This document shows positions 42,974 through 53,980 of a stretch of DNA of 64,000 nucleotides, piece after piece. Source of the stretch: JACABE01 sp049315385 (GTDB lineage Bacteria; Bacteroidota; Bacteroidia; Bacteroidales; JACABE01); contig JBMOKG010000018.1 of the NCBI GenBank assembly GCA_049315385.1, forward strand, positions 8,214 to 72,213. The letters run 5' to 3'. Positions within the stretch are counted from its first letter, which is position 1. Each line of letters starts with the position of its first letter. A program made the translations under genes and the position numbers. The notes beneath the pieces are model-generated. The model saw only the letters and a list, made by a program, of their open reading frames with translations, was not told the DNA's origin and made no database searches.

Positions 42974-45900
42974 ATGAAAAAAGGATCAAATTTAATTTTA
43001 GTTGTGATGTTTACTTTGCAATTATTTTTTATTACAAATACAGTAAAAGCAGTTTCCGCTTACCCTTATCAAATTGAATTTACACAACCCGATGGCAGTA
43101 AAATTAACATTCTGCTTAAAGGTGATGAGAAGGTGCGATGGGCTGAAACTACTGACAGATATAGTATTTTATTCAATCAATCAGGGTTTTATGAATATGC
43201 AATACTCGATAATAAAAATGATATGATTCCATCGGGAATTCGGGCTAAAAATCAAGAATCCAGAACAAGTAGTGAAAATACTTTCTTAATGAATATTCCA
43301 AAGTCTTTACATTATTCTTCTGTTCAGATTCAGAATATGAAAATTGCCTGGAGTATCTATCAATCTGAATCTCAAAACACTTTTCCTACAACTGGCAATC
43401 GAAATTTGGTTTGTGTTTTAATTGGATTTACTAATTTGTCTTTTACTAAAACTCAAGCTGACTTTAATAATCTTTTTAATCAAATAAATTACACTACTGG
43501 TGGTGCGACAGGTAGTGTTAAAGAATACTATTTAGAAAATTCATACAATCAATTTAATCTAACAGTTACAGTTGCAGGACCTTTTGTAGCCAGTCATACA
43601 ATGGCGTATTATGGTGCCAACACTGCTGGTCAAGGAACTGATTCTGCACCTCAAGAACTGGCATCGGAAGCTGTTAATTTAGCAAATCCAACAGTTAATT
43701 TTGCCAACTTCGACAATGATAATGATGGGAGTGTAGATGGAGTTTATATTATTTATGCAGGTTATGGAGAAGAAGCAGGTGCCTCTTCAGATGCAATCTG
43801 GTCACATGCATCATCAATTTATCCATCGGTAACTCTTGATGGGAAGACCATTGGTAAATACTCATGTTCTCCAGAACTGAGTGGAAATACTGGGAGTAAT
43901 ATTACAAATATTGGAGTAATTTGTCATGAATTTGGACATGTTTTAGGAGCACCTGATTTTTATGATACTGATTATGCAACTAATGGAGAATATGATGGGA
44001 CAGGAGATTGGGATTTAATGGCAGGGGGTAACTGGAATAATGGAGGCAAAACACCAGCTCATCATAATGCATATACAAAAACAATGGTTTACGCTTGGGC
44101 TTCACCTACCTTACTAAGTTCTGGATCTCAAATTACGCTCAATAATGCTGCCGAAAACTCAAATAGTTTTTATCAGTACAATACAACAACCTCAAATGAA
44201 TATTTTTTGATAGAAAACAGGCAACAATTAAAATTTGATGCTTATATTCCAGGGCATGGTATGATTATTTATCATGTTGACGGTACTTACATAAGTGAAC
44301 ATGGAATGAACGGTACAATTGATCATAATAAAATAAATACTAGCAGTCATCAGGGGATGTATCCGCTTTGTGCTAATGCTTCAGGGAATCCACCAACAAT
44401 TTATGGTACGATTAATGGTGGTGGATGTTCATTTCCAGGTACCGGAAATAAAACTACATTTACAGATGTTACAACACCTAACTCAAAATCATGGTTAGTA
44501 GCAAATACAAATAAGCCTATTACCAGTATTATAGAAAATCTTACAAATAAAACTGTTTCTTTTGCTTTTATGGGTGGATTAAGTTGCACTCCTCCAACAA
44601 CACAAGCTACATTATTTACTTCATCTTCTTTGGCTGATAATTCTATGACCATTGGCTGGACTCGTGGAAATGGAAATTCTGTTTTGATTATTGCAAGAGC
44701 AACGGTAGCTGTGAATGAAATTCCTTTAAACGGGACTAATTATACTGCTAATTCTATTTTTGGTAACGGTACTCAAATAGGAACCGGAAATTTTGTTGTT
44801 TATAACGGAAGTGGAACATCCGTTAATATAACAGGTTTAATTTCCGGAACAAATTATTATTATGCTGTTTATGAATATAATACTACAGGATATTGTTATA
44901 AATCGCCAGCTTTAACTGGTAATGCTTCAACAACAGGTTCGCTTCCATGTAATTATTGTACTGCATCTGGAAATTTGGATTATTTAACCGGTATTACATT
45001 GGTAAACTTTAATACTATAAATAATGCTACCGCTAAGCCAGCAGGATACAATAATTACACTACTATTTCAACCAATGTAAATAAAAATGCTACTTATAAT
45101 TTAACTACAAATTTAAATACCGATGGTGTCTATACTGTTCAAGCTATTGCTTGGATTGACTGGAATAAAGACTGTGATTTTAATGATGCAGGAGAAACTT
45201 ATGATTTAGGGTCTGCGGTTGGAGTTTCGAATGGAAGTACATCATTATCACCATTGAGTATTACGATTCCTTCAACAGCAATAACAGGAAGTACAGTGAT
45301 GAGGATTGCTGCCAAATACGATATAGATCCAACTTCATGTGAAAATTCTTTTGATGGAGAAGTGGAAGATTATACGATTAATGTTTTAGCCTCATCTCAA
45401 TCTTTAAGTGTTACACCTTCAACTCAAAATGTAAATGCTACAACAGGAAGTACTCAGTTCTCAGTAAGTTCCACAGTTGCATGGACTGCAGTCAGTAATC
45501 AAACCTGGTGTACCGTTACTCCTTCAGGAACAGGAAGTGCTACTTTGACTGCCAATTATACTAATAATACCTCAACATCCTCAAGAACAGCAGCAATTAC
45601 AGTAAATGGTTCAGGCGTTAGTCCTGTTATTGTTTATGTTGTTCAAAATGGAACAACATCTGTTTTATGGACATCTACAATGTCAAATACTATAGACTGG
45701 ACTGTTACAAATGCTGCAAATGCTACTATAATTACTCAATGGGTTCGCCTTGCCGATACATCTTATGCTTCTGTAAACTGGAAGAATTATGTTGGCCCTT
45801 ATATGTATTCTGCAACTCCTAATAATGGTGTTTATTATTTTGAAGGCATTACAAATTTGATTACTGCTAATTATGGAATATCAAATTCAAAATTAACAAA

Positions 45901-48900
45901 TTCAGTAGCAATTAATACAATTGGACATCCTTCAGTAAAAATAAAATTTTATCAATTGTACAAAGGTTTTAATGCTGATTCTACATTGTTGGAGATTAGT
46001 AGTGATAATGTTAATTGGCAAACCATTGATGTTAATCCTACAATTACAGCAAATCAGTATGCATATGGATGGAAAGAATTTAATATCGGACCATGGGCAG
46101 GAAATAAATCTCAGGTTTGGATTAGATTCCGGTTTTTTGCACCTGCATCTACTTCAAGTGGTCCGCAATATGGAGGTGGTTATGGCTGGATGATTGATGA
46201 TGTTTCCATTGAAGATAATGTAACTAATGCACTCTCAATTGATAGAATTTGGATGTATGACGGTTATACTCAGATTCCTCTGGAACAAAACGGAACTATT
46301 GCACTTCAGGCAGAAGTTACAAATACAGGAGCATCAACTCAAACTAATGTAAGGCTTAAAGCAAAAGAACTAAATTCATCCACTGTTTTTAGTAACACTT
46401 ATTCACAGTCAATACTCACAGCAGTTACTGATACTTTGGTTTTAGACAGTATTATGTTACCAAATGTTGCAGGGGATTATTATCTTTCTCCTTTTGTAAG
46501 TAGTGATAATTTAAGTCAGGTATTTTACAATGATACCTTTAAAATAACATTAAACAATAACCATCAGTTTTCGAGAGATTATAATTTTTATAATTCATCC
46601 AGAGGATACAATGGAACTCCATATGTTGCTGCAAATTTATATGAAGTAAATCAAGCTTCAACTGCTACAAGTATTAATTTTGTTGTAAGTTTAGCTACCA
46701 AAGTTAACTCTGTTGTAAAAGCAGTTTTATACAGAGGTATAGGTTCAAACAGAACTCTAATTTCTTCATCAAACAATTACACAATAAGTTCTGCTGATAT
46801 TCCAACTACTACCGGCTTAAATCCGCAATCAATAACATTACCTTTTTTATCGACAGTTTCATTGATTCCTGATTCTGTTTACTGGGCCGGAATTCAGGTA
46901 AACGGAAGTAGTGATACTGTTAAAATTGCTGTTGATAATACAGCCCCTTTACAAAATTATTACACTTCTGCTTTATATTTAAATAGTCAATGGTATGTCT
47001 GGTCTTTGGATCAGGTTTATCCTTCAATGATTCGTTTGAATCTTGCTGCTGCAAGTTCATTAAGTGTTACTCCTTCATCTCAATCAATTAATTCACCGAG
47101 TGGAAGTTCTGCTAATTTTAATGTTACTACAACATTAGCAACGTGGGATGCAACTACAACTGCCAGCTGGCTTACTGTTACAAAAAATATAGTAAATGGG
47201 ACAATTACTGCAACTGCGAATTCTGCAAATACATCTTCATCTCCAAGAACTGCTACAATAATTGTAAGTGGTACAGGCGTAACTACAGTTACTGTTACAG
47301 TTGTACAAAATGGAACCATTAGCGTTCTGTGGGCATCGACAATGTCAAATACTACTGACTGGACGGTTACGAATGCTGCGAATGCTACACTTATTACTCA
47401 GTGGGTTCGCCTTGCCGATACATCTTATGCTTCTGTAAACTGGAAGAATTATGTTGGACCTTATATGTATTCAGCTACTCCAAATAATGGAGTTTATTAT
47501 TTTGACGGTATTACAAATTTAGTAAATGCAAACTATGGAATCTCAAATTCAAAGTTAACAAATTCAGTTGCCATTAATACTTTAGGGCATTCATCTGTGA
47601 AAATCAAGTTTTATCAATTGTATAAATCATTTAATGCAGATTCTACTTTGATTGAAATCAGTAGTGATAATATTAACTGGTATTCAATTGACGTAAATCC
47701 AATAGCTGCTGCTAATCAGTATGTTTATGGATGGAAAGAGTATAATGTTGGGCCTTGGGCAGGAAATAAAGCTCAGGTATGGATTAGATTCCGGTTTTAT
47801 TCACCTGCATCTACTTCTAGTGGAGCGCAGTACGGAGGTGGTTATGGTTGGATGATTGACGATGTGTCTTTAGAAGATAATGTAGCAAATTCACTTGCAG
47901 TTGAAAAACTATGGGTGTATGATGGTTATACACAGATTCCTTTAGAACAGAATAAACCATTAATATTGCAGACACAAGTGAATAACAATGGAGCTTCAAC
48001 ACAAACCAATGTTAAGCTGAATGCAAAAGAATTAAATACATCAACTATCTATTCAAATTCATTACCACAGACAATTTTTACTGCTATTACAGATACACTT
48101 GAATTGGATAGTTTAATGCTTCCAAATGTTGCCGGAGATTATTACATAGCTCCATTTGTAAGCAGTGATTATTTAAGTCAGGTGTTTTATAATGATACAA
48201 TTAAAGTTACTTTAAATAATAATCATTTGTATTCAAGGGATAATAATTTTTATTATTCATCAAGATGGAATAATGGGAATCCGGCTGTTATTGCTAACTT
48301 ATATGAAGTTAAACAACCTACAACAGCAGTTAGTATTAATTTTGTAGTTAATGTGGCGACAACTGCAAATTCAATGGTTAAAACCGTATTATACAGAGGT
48401 AGCGGTCAGAACAGAACATTAATAGCAGAATCAAATTATTATTCTATCACAACAGCCAATATTCCAACAACTACTGGCTTAAACCCGCCATCTATAACAA
48501 TACCATTTATAACCCCGGTTTTGTTAATTCCGGATTCTTCCTATTGGGCCGGTGTACAAATGTATGGAGGGACTGATGTTGTAAAAATTGCTGTAGACAA
48601 TACTACAGTTCTTCAAAACTATTATACTTCTGCATTGTTTGATGGTGTTGCTAATCAATGGTATGTGTGGTCATTGGATCAGGTATATCCATCAATGATT
48701 CGTTTGAATCTAAGCGGGCCTTCATTAAGTGTAGCTCCGGCGTCACAAACTATTAATTCGTCAAGTGGAAGCTCTGCGTCATTTAATGTTACAACAAATT
48801 TGCCAAACTGGACTGCAACAACAACAGCAAGCTGGTTAAATGTTACAACTAATATTTCTGCTGGTTTAATAACAGCTACTGCTAATAATGCAAATACATC

Positions 48901-50767
48901 TCCGTCAGTTCGTACTGCTACAATCACAGTTAGTGGTATCGGTGTAACTTCAGTAATACTAACAGTAATTCAAAATGGAGCCGGGACTGTTGTTTGGCCC
49001 CAGAGTTTTGAAGAAGCCAATTTTCCTCCAACCGGATGGACCGTTCAGAATCCAATAGGAGGAACCGGATGGGTAAGTAGTATTGTTGGCACTTCTCCTG
49101 TTCCAGGATTTGGAGGCGGAATGGTAACTTCATGTCCAAATGGTGGAAATAAAATGGCTTTCGTTAGTTATGAAAGTGGTTCAACAACTTCTACAAACCA
49201 ATGGTTGATTTCTCCGCAAATCTCTATAGCTTCTAATGATAGCTTGCGATTTCAATTAAGGAAATATGGAAATTATAATGATACACTTTACATTAAAATT
49301 TCAACTACTGCTAATCAAACCAGTAATTTCACATATCAACTAGCTATGTTAGGTTTCGCTGCTGCGGATTCTGGATGGGTTGAATATAAATATAGTCTTG
49401 CTGCTTATTCCGGTCAACAGATTTATATTGCTTTTATTGAAAAAATTAATGATATAAATATAGATGGAGCCAGTTTCTTTCTGGATATGATTGATAAATT
49501 TAATAATTCATCCAGTCCTGTATTATCGGTTTCTCCTTCAGTGCAAAATGTAAATTCACCCGCAGGAAATATACAGTTTGCAGTAACTTCAAGTGTTGTA
49601 TGGAATGCAGTTAGTAACCAAACCTGGTGTACTGTAACACCTTCTGGAAGTGGGAATGGTTTAATAACTGCAAATTATACGGCCAATACAACTTCAACGC
49701 CAAGAACTGCTACTATTACTGTAAGTGGGTCGGGTGTTAATTCTGTATTAGTTAATGTTGTTCAAAGTGGGAGTGTAATTCCTGATCCTGCAGGAGTAAT
49801 AAGTGGATTGTCTACAGTTTGTCAGGGACAAAACAATGTAGTATATACAGTAGCTGCAATTTTAAATGCTTCAACTTACATCTGGACTCTACCAAATGGA
49901 AGTAGCGGGTCAAGTTCAACCAATAGTATTTCTGTGAGCTATTCATCTTCTGCAGTTTCAGGAAATCTGACTGTAAAAGGGAGTAATTCTACCGGAGATG
50001 GAATAGCATCATCACTATCAGTAATTGTAAATCCATTACCATTAAGTGCTTCTGCAATATCCGGTTTAACTTCAGTTTGCCAGGGACAAAGCAATGTGAA
50101 CTATACAGTTCCATTAATTACAAATGCAACATCTTATGTATGGACTTTACCAAATGGAGTAAATGGAAGTAGTAATAGCAATAGCATAATTACAAATTAT
50201 ACTTCAGCTGCTGTTTCAGGAAATATAACAGTGAAAGGCCAAAATACCTGCGGTTTGGGTACATTGTCTTCTTTGTTTGTAGTTGTAAATCCTATACCAC
50301 AAACTCCTGTAATTACTCTTAATGCAAATACTTTAAGTTCAAATATTGTAAATGGAAATCAATGGTATAATCTCTCTAATGGATTAATTAGCAATGCAAC
50401 TGCTCAAACTTATATGCCTCAGCAAATTGGAAATTATTTTGTTATTGTTACATTGAATGGTTGTAGTTCTGATTCATCAAATATTATTTATTTTGACTTT
50501 AATAGCATTGATGATTTTGGGAGAAATAATTTAATTTCTGTTTATCCTAATCCTGTTTTTGAAAGAGTTTATATTAATTTAGAACAAATAAAAGATTTTA
50601 AAAATACAAAAATCCTTATTTATGATATTCAAGGAAAATTAATCTATCAACAAAATATAGAAAAAATAATAACAGGAATTAATGTTTCAAATTTTGCTAA
50701 AGGTGTTTATGTTTTAAAAATTAATACGGAAAAGAATACATTAGTTGGTAAATTTGTAAAAGAATAG
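42974..50767 (+). CDS. M6-type metalloprotease with BACON repeats and T9SS tail
   Basis: A 2597-residue secreted protein. Signal peptide at about 1-27. The M6 (immune inhibitor A-like) peptidase covers about 30-535, with zinc motif HEFGH at 318-322 in GVICHEFGHVLGAPDFYD. A fibronectin-like domain follows (about 545-650), then a GEVED domain (about 656-806, ending DGEVEDYTINV) and four BACON domains (about 809-892, 1360-1447, 1917-2003, 2184-2266). The unit containing a 470-residue beta region plus BACON is duplicated in tandem (893-1447 and 1448-2003). A MAM-like segment (about 2005-2180), two PKD-like repeats (GLS/TSVCQGQ) and a T9SS type A tail end it. BACON domains often bind glycans or mucins, so proteolysis of surface or host-like glycoproteins is plausible but unproven. 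Confidence 0.92.
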   Translation: MKKGSNLILVVMFTLQLFFITNTVKAVSAYPYQIEFTQPDGSKINILLKGDEKVRWAETTDRYSILFNQSGFYEYAILDNKNDMIPSGIRAKNQESRTSSENTFLMNIPKSLHYSSVQIQNMKIAWSIYQSESQNTFPTTGNRNLVCVLIGFTNLSFTKTQADFNNLFNQINYTTGGATGSVKEYYLENSYNQFNLTVTVAGPFVASHTMAYYGANTAGQGTDSAPQELASEAVNLANPTVNFANFDNDNDGSVDGVYIIYAGYGEEAGASSDAIWSHASSIYPSVTLDGKTIGKYSCSPELSGNTGSNITNIGVICHEFGHVLGAPDFYDTDYATNGEYDGTGDWDLMAGGNWNNGGKTPAHHNAYTKTMVYAWASPTLLSSGSQITLNNAAENSNSFYQYNTTTSNEYFLIENRQQLKFDAYIPGHGMIIYHVDGTYISEHGMNGTIDHNKINTSSHQGMYPLCANASGNPPTIYGTINGGGCSFPGTGNKTTFTDVTTPNSKSWLVANTNKPITSIIENLTNKTVSFAFMGGLSCTPPTTQATLFTSSSLADNSMTIGWTRGNGNSVLIIARATVAVNEIPLNGTNYTANSIFGNGTQIGTGNFVVYNGSGTSVNITGLISGTNYYYAVYEYNTTGYCYKSPALTGNASTTGSLPCNYCTASGNLDYLTGITLVNFNTINNATAKPAGYNNYTTISTNVNKNATYNLTTNLNTDGVYTVQAIAWIDWNKDCDFNDAGETYDLGSAVGVSNGSTSLSPLSITIPSTAITGSTVMRIAAKYDIDPTSCENSFDGEVEDYTINVLASSQSLSVTPSTQNVNATTGSTQFSVSSTVAWTAVSNQTWCTVTPSGTGSATLTANYTNNTSTSSRTAAITVNGSGVSPVIVYVVQNGTTSVLWTSTMSNTIDWTVTNAANATIITQWVRLADTSYASVNWKNYVGPYMYSATPNNGVYYFEGITNLITANYGISNSKLTNSVAINTIGHPSVKIKFYQLYKGFNADSTLLEISSDNVNWQTIDVNPTITANQYAYGWKEFNIGPWAGNKSQVWIRFRFFAPASTSSGPQYGGGYGWMIDDVSIEDNVTNALSIDRIWMYDGYTQIPLEQNGTIALQAEVTNTGASTQTNVRLKAKELNSSTVFSNTYSQSILTAVTDTLVLDSIMLPNVAGDYYLSPFVSSDNLSQVFYNDTFKITLNNNHQFSRDYNFYNSSRGYNGTPYVAANLYEVNQASTATSINFVVSLATKVNSVVKAVLYRGIGSNRTLISSSNNYTISSADIPTTTGLNPQSITLPFLSTVSLIPDSVYWAGIQVNGSSDTVKIAVDNTAPLQNYYTSALYLNSQWYVWSLDQVYPSMIRLNLAAASSLSVTPSSQSINSPSGSSANFNVTTTLATWDATTTASWLTVTKNIVNGTITATANSANTSSSPRTATIIVSGTGVTTVTVTVVQNGTISVLWASTMSNTTDWTVTNAANATLITQWVRLADTSYASVNWKNYVGPYMYSATPNNGVYYFDGITNLVNANYGISNSKLTNSVAINTLGHSSVKIKFYQLYKSFNADSTLIEISSDNINWYSIDVNPIAAANQYVYGWKEYNVGPWAGNKAQVWIRFRFYSPASTSSGAQYGGGYGWMIDDVSLEDNVANSLAVEKLWVYDGYTQIPLEQNKPLILQTQVNNNGASTQTNVKLNAKELNTSTIYSNSLPQTIFTAITDTLELDSLMLPNVAGDYYIAPFVSSDYLSQVFYNDTIKVTLNNNHLYSRDNNFYYSSRWNNGNPAVIANLYEVKQPTTAVSINFVVNVATTANSMVKTVLYRGSGQNRTLIAESNYYSITTANIPTTTGLNPPSITIPFITPVLLIPDSSYWAGVQMYGGTDVVKIAVDNTTVLQNYYTSALFDGVANQWYVWSLDQVYPSMIRLNLSGPSLSVAPASQTINSSSGSSASFNVTTNLPNWTATTTASWLNVTTNISAGLITATANNANTSPSVRTATITVSGIGVTSVILTVIQNGAGTVVWPQSFEEANFPPTGWTVQNPIGGTGWVSSIVGTSPVPGFGGGMVTSCPNGGNKMAFVSYESGSTTSTNQWLISPQISIASNDSLRFQLRKYGNYNDTLYIKISTTANQTSNFTYQLAMLGFAAADSGWVEYKYSLAAYSGQQIYIAFIEKINDINIDGASFFLDMIDKFNNSSSPVLSVSPSVQNVNSPAGNIQFAVTSSVVWNAVSNQTWCTVTPSGSGNGLITANYTANTTSTPRTATITVSGSGVNSVLVNVVQSGSVIPDPAGVISGLSTVCQGQNNVVYTVAAILNASTYIWTLPNGSSGSSSTNSISVSYSSSAVSGNLTVKGSNSTGDGIASSLSVIVNPLPLSASAISGLTSVCQGQSNVNYTVPLITNATSYVWTLPNGVNGSSNSNSIITNYTSAAVSGNITVKGQNTCGLGTLSSLFVVVNPIPQTPVITLNANTLSSNIVNGNQWYNLSNGLISNATAQTYMPQQIGNYFVIVTLNGCSSDSSNIIYFDFNSIDDFGRNNLISVYPNPVFERVYINLEQIKDFKNTKILIYDIQGKLIYQQNIEKIITGINVSNFAKGVYVLKINTEKNTLVGKFVKE
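45650..48980. repeat. Tandem 1.66-kb intragenic duplication
   Basis: 45650-47314 and 47315-48980 encode two highly similar 555-residue units, with landmarks such as LADTSYASVNWKNYVGPYMY, GGYGWMIDDVS and WYVWSLDQVYPSMIRL in the same order. Many differences are synonymous, so the duplication is old or the copies are under selection. Such repeats are prone to copy-number change. Confidence 0.9.
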
Positions 50768-50772
50768 CATGA

Positions 50773-50811
50773 AATAGCTCAGTCGGATAAACAATTTCCG
50801 ACTGAGCTATT
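50773..50811 (+). terminator. Strong hairpin after the M6 protease gene
   Basis: A perfect 15-bp stem AATAGCTCAGTCGGA/TCCGACTGAGCTATT. The tail is CCC then TTT, so the T tract is poor. The next gene starts 32 nt later without a visible promoter, so it may be a processing or partial-termination site. Confidence 0.65.
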
Positions 50812-50843
50812 CCCTTTATAATAATAACTTAAAAACAAATACC

Positions 50844-53471
50844 ATGAAAAAGTTTTACATTTTATTAATCGTTTTAATTAGCTTGTTTGTAAAAGCTTAC
50901 TGTCAACCCATCACATTGGGATTTGGTGTTAATGATTGGGGAAATCAAACTGGTATTTATTCTTCTGCCTGGACTAAAACTGCTATTGCTGTTGATAGTT
51001 CCGGGAATAAATGGATAGGATATATTGAAGACATTGGTGTTAATAAATTTAATGGCAGCAGCTGGACTCAATATAATGTTTCCAATGGAAACTTACCATC
51101 TGATTCAATAACTTCATTTGCCATTAAAGGCAATACTGTATTTGTAGGAACTAAAAATGGAATTGCTAAATTTGATAATGGAAACTGGAGTACGATAAAT
51201 ACTTCAAATTCTCAATTAGCAAGCAATGTAATTAATAGTCTTTTTTATAAGAATAATGTTTTGTGGGTCGGAACTAATTCTGGTGTATCAAAATTAGGTG
51301 GTACAATATGGACAAATTATAATACTTCGAATTCACAATTATGCAATAACAATGTTCAAGCCATTGAGCAATCTCCAAATGGAGATATTTGGTTTGGAAC
51401 TTCAAATGGGTTATCGAAATTATCCGGATCAGTCTGGACGAGTTATAATACTGTAAACTCAGGTCTTGGCGAAAATAATATTATTTCATTATATTGTGAT
51501 AATAATAACCAGCTCTTTATTGGAACGAACGGAAAAGGTGGGTTTGTGATGAAGAATAATTCAATACAATCTTTGCTGGCAACTTATCCTAAATTACTTG
51601 CATATATTTATGATCCGGCGCATACTAATAATTTGCAGGCTAAAATATATGATTTTGTTAAAGATTTACAAGGTAATATTTATTTGAGTACTGTTCGGGG
51701 CATTGGAAACGCAACTGCATGTTTTTTTATCAGATTATCATTAAATGATTGCAAAATATATCGCCTGCCAATCAATGCAATACCCTGGTTTTATGAATTT
51801 GAAAGTCCGGAAACAATATGGTATGTCAATTCTTATGATGGAAGTTCAATATATCCATCAAGAAGCCTATACTCCTTCAAATTATCTGATGGAATATTGC
51901 GTGATGACTATGCTTTTCTGGACGTAAATAATGTAAAAGCCGGGATTTCTTCTTCAGGATTTTTATTTAATGATTATTTATTGACTGAATCACCTTCCTA
52001 TTTTACAGTACCTAAAGACAGCAATAAAAGTTCAATTTATAGTGGAAGCTTGTGGTTAGGTGCTTTAGATTTAAATGGAAATTTAAAACTTGCAGCTGAG
52101 CGATATCGAACCACATCTGCTAATCAAACATTTGAAAGCAGGGATTTTCAATCCGGACCCATTTCAATTGATACTACAATTTACAAAATGGAAAAAGAAA
52201 AATGGAATCATATTTGGAAAGTTTCGAAATTAGAAATAGATTACCACAAAACGCATTATAGTACTGTTGGTTATATAATCCCTAAAGATATTGCAAGCTG
52301 GCCCGGAAATGGAATCCCAAGTAATGGTCAGTCACAGTATTTAGCTCCTTATGTTGATGCTAATGCAAATGGATATTATGATCCTCAAAATGGTGATTAC
52401 CCAATTATCCGGGGAAATCAGGCTCTTTATTTTATTTTTAATGATGATAAAGTTCATACTGAGTCGAATGGAGCAAAACTAAATGTAGAAATACATGGAA
52501 TGGCTTATGCTTTCAATATCCCGAATGATACCGCAATAAATAATACTATTTTTATTAACTATCTTATATACAATCGCTCTTTGAATGATTATAATAACTT
52601 TTATATAGGTTCATTAAATGATATTGATTTAGGATATGCTTTTGATGATTATATCGGATGCGATTCAACACTATCAACTTATTATGCTTATAATGGTATA
52701 AATGTTGACGGAAACGGACAGTCCTATGCTTATGGTTCTTACCCTCCAGCACAAGGAGTTAGTTTTTTAAATGATCCAATGCAAAAATTTGTTTATTATA
52801 ATAATACAAATAGTTCAATTAACGGAGACCCAAGTAATACAGCAGATTATTATAATTATTTAAAAGGAATCTGGAAAGATGGCAGACCAATGACTTATGG
52901 TGGTGATGGTACCATGATTGGTGGCACTACATGTAATTTTATGTTTCCCGGAATGCCAGGAACTAATTACAGTTGGAATGAAATTACTGCATTTAATGCA
53001 CCTGGTGACCGAAGGGGTCTTGGTTCTACAGGTCCTTTTACTTTGCTTAAGGACAGTTGTCATTGCATTGATTTAGCGTATACTTTTGCCCGTAATATTA
53101 CTGACACAAACAAAATTGCAAGTGTTTCCACCTTAAAACAATACGTTCAACATATTAAAAATTATTACAATACAAATCTAAATCACAATTGCAGCGATTT
53201 ATTTTCCACAATAAAAGATATCAATACATCTAAAGCAGAAATGCTGATTTATCCTAATCCAGCAAATGATAAAATAACAATATCCTTACCCAAAACACTA
53301 GACTTGCAAAATGCGAGAATTTATATATATTCAATTCAAGGGCAACTATTAATGCAAGAATCTGTAAAACAACAATCAGAGATATATATACATAGTTTGT
53401 CAAAAGGAATTTATATAGTTAAAGTTTTAAATAATAAAAATACGATGATGAGAAAATTTGTGAAAGAATAA
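50844..53471 (+). CDS. Secreted two-component-type propeller protein with T9SS tail
   Basis: An 875-residue secreted protein. Signal peptide 1-20 (ending KAYCQ). Residues about 30-225 contain repeated propeller blades of the type found in two-component sensor proteins (LWVGTNSGVSKLGGTIWTNYN, IWFGTSNGLSKLSGSVWTSYN). The middle 550 residues resemble a region seen in other large T9SS proteins (YVDANANGYYDPQNGDYP; GSLWLGALDLNGNLKLAAERY). The T9SS type A tail begins with YPNPANDK and ends SKGIYIVKVLNN. No catalytic residues are visible. It probably shares transcription with the upstream protease gene. Confidence 0.85.
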   Translation: MKKFYILLIVLISLFVKAYCQPITLGFGVNDWGNQTGIYSSAWTKTAIAVDSSGNKWIGYIEDIGVNKFNGSSWTQYNVSNGNLPSDSITSFAIKGNTVFVGTKNGIAKFDNGNWSTINTSNSQLASNVINSLFYKNNVLWVGTNSGVSKLGGTIWTNYNTSNSQLCNNNVQAIEQSPNGDIWFGTSNGLSKLSGSVWTSYNTVNSGLGENNIISLYCDNNNQLFIGTNGKGGFVMKNNSIQSLLATYPKLLAYIYDPAHTNNLQAKIYDFVKDLQGNIYLSTVRGIGNATACFFIRLSLNDCKIYRLPINAIPWFYEFESPETIWYVNSYDGSSIYPSRSLYSFKLSDGILRDDYAFLDVNNVKAGISSSGFLFNDYLLTESPSYFTVPKDSNKSSIYSGSLWLGALDLNGNLKLAAERYRTTSANQTFESRDFQSGPISIDTTIYKMEKEKWNHIWKVSKLEIDYHKTHYSTVGYIIPKDIASWPGNGIPSNGQSQYLAPYVDANANGYYDPQNGDYPIIRGNQALYFIFNDDKVHTESNGAKLNVEIHGMAYAFNIPNDTAINNTIFINYLIYNRSLNDYNNFYIGSLNDIDLGYAFDDYIGCDSTLSTYYAYNGINVDGNGQSYAYGSYPPAQGVSFLNDPMQKFVYYNNTNSSINGDPSNTADYYNYLKGIWKDGRPMTYGGDGTMIGGTTCNFMFPGMPGTNYSWNEITAFNAPGDRRGLGSTGPFTLLKDSCHCIDLAYTFARNITDTNKIASVSTLKQYVQHIKNYYNTNLNHNCSDLFSTIKDINTSKAEMLIYPNPANDKITISLPKTLDLQNARIYIYSIQGQLLMQESVKQQSEIYIHSLSKGIYIVKVLNNKNTMMRKFVKE

Positions 53472-53980
53472 TAAATTTAACTTTCTTAAAAATATTATCA
53501 AATAATTTTTAATGTCGTTTAGTTTGTTAAAAAGAATTGAAATTTGAAATCTTTATAATTTGCTTTCCATTTGAAGAAACTAAACGGCATTTGAATTAAA
53601 AAATAAATATTTTTATTTCAAATTAATGGCGATATTTTGAATAAATGCCTTTTAATTAATTATAATCAGATTACTTTTAAGGTTTTAAATCCATGATTGG
53701 GAAATGCAACTTTGAATATATATGATGTAAATGCCAGATTAATAGTCTCTTTCAAAAATTAAAAAGGAGGATGTAAGTTGAATCTGAAACTGAGCCAGGG
53801 AGTATACATAATAAAAATGTTCAATGAAAACCATTTATATGTAAAAAAGAGGTCATCTATTAATGAATTGATTTTAAATAATTATAAAGTACTCCCGGGT
53901 TTTACATTGTTAAGATTATTAATTGCAATTTTAAGTTTACTAAGTTTATAAAAGAATAATTAATTCAATAAATAATAATA
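53472..53980. other. Noncoding region with inverted repeat and decayed T9SS tail
   Basis: About 510 bases. It holds a 15-bp inverted repeat (AATGTCGTTTAGTTT at 53511-53525 and its complement at 53577-53591, one mismatch), then the T9SS-tail remnant at 53679-53943. No intact gene or RNA is seen. Confidence 0.6.
53679..53943 (+). pseudogene. Remnant of a T9SS type A sorting domain
   Basis: In one frame this reads KVLNP-stop-LGNATLNIYDVNARLIVSFKN-stop-KGGC, then LNLKLSQGVYIIKMFNENHLYVKKR. The pattern NP, IYDxxGxL, GVYIIK, FxKK is that of a T9SS tail. Two in-frame stops (53694 and 53760) and no start or upstream domain make it a fossil of a deleted secreted-protein gene. A 41-bp piece is repeated at 55922-55962 with two changes. 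Confidence 0.75.

Noticed and set aside
45650..48980. CRISPR array or multiple transposon copies suggested by long repeats
   Set aside because: The repeats are in frame, protein-coding and of domain size; no short regular repeat-spacer pattern exists anywhere in the window.
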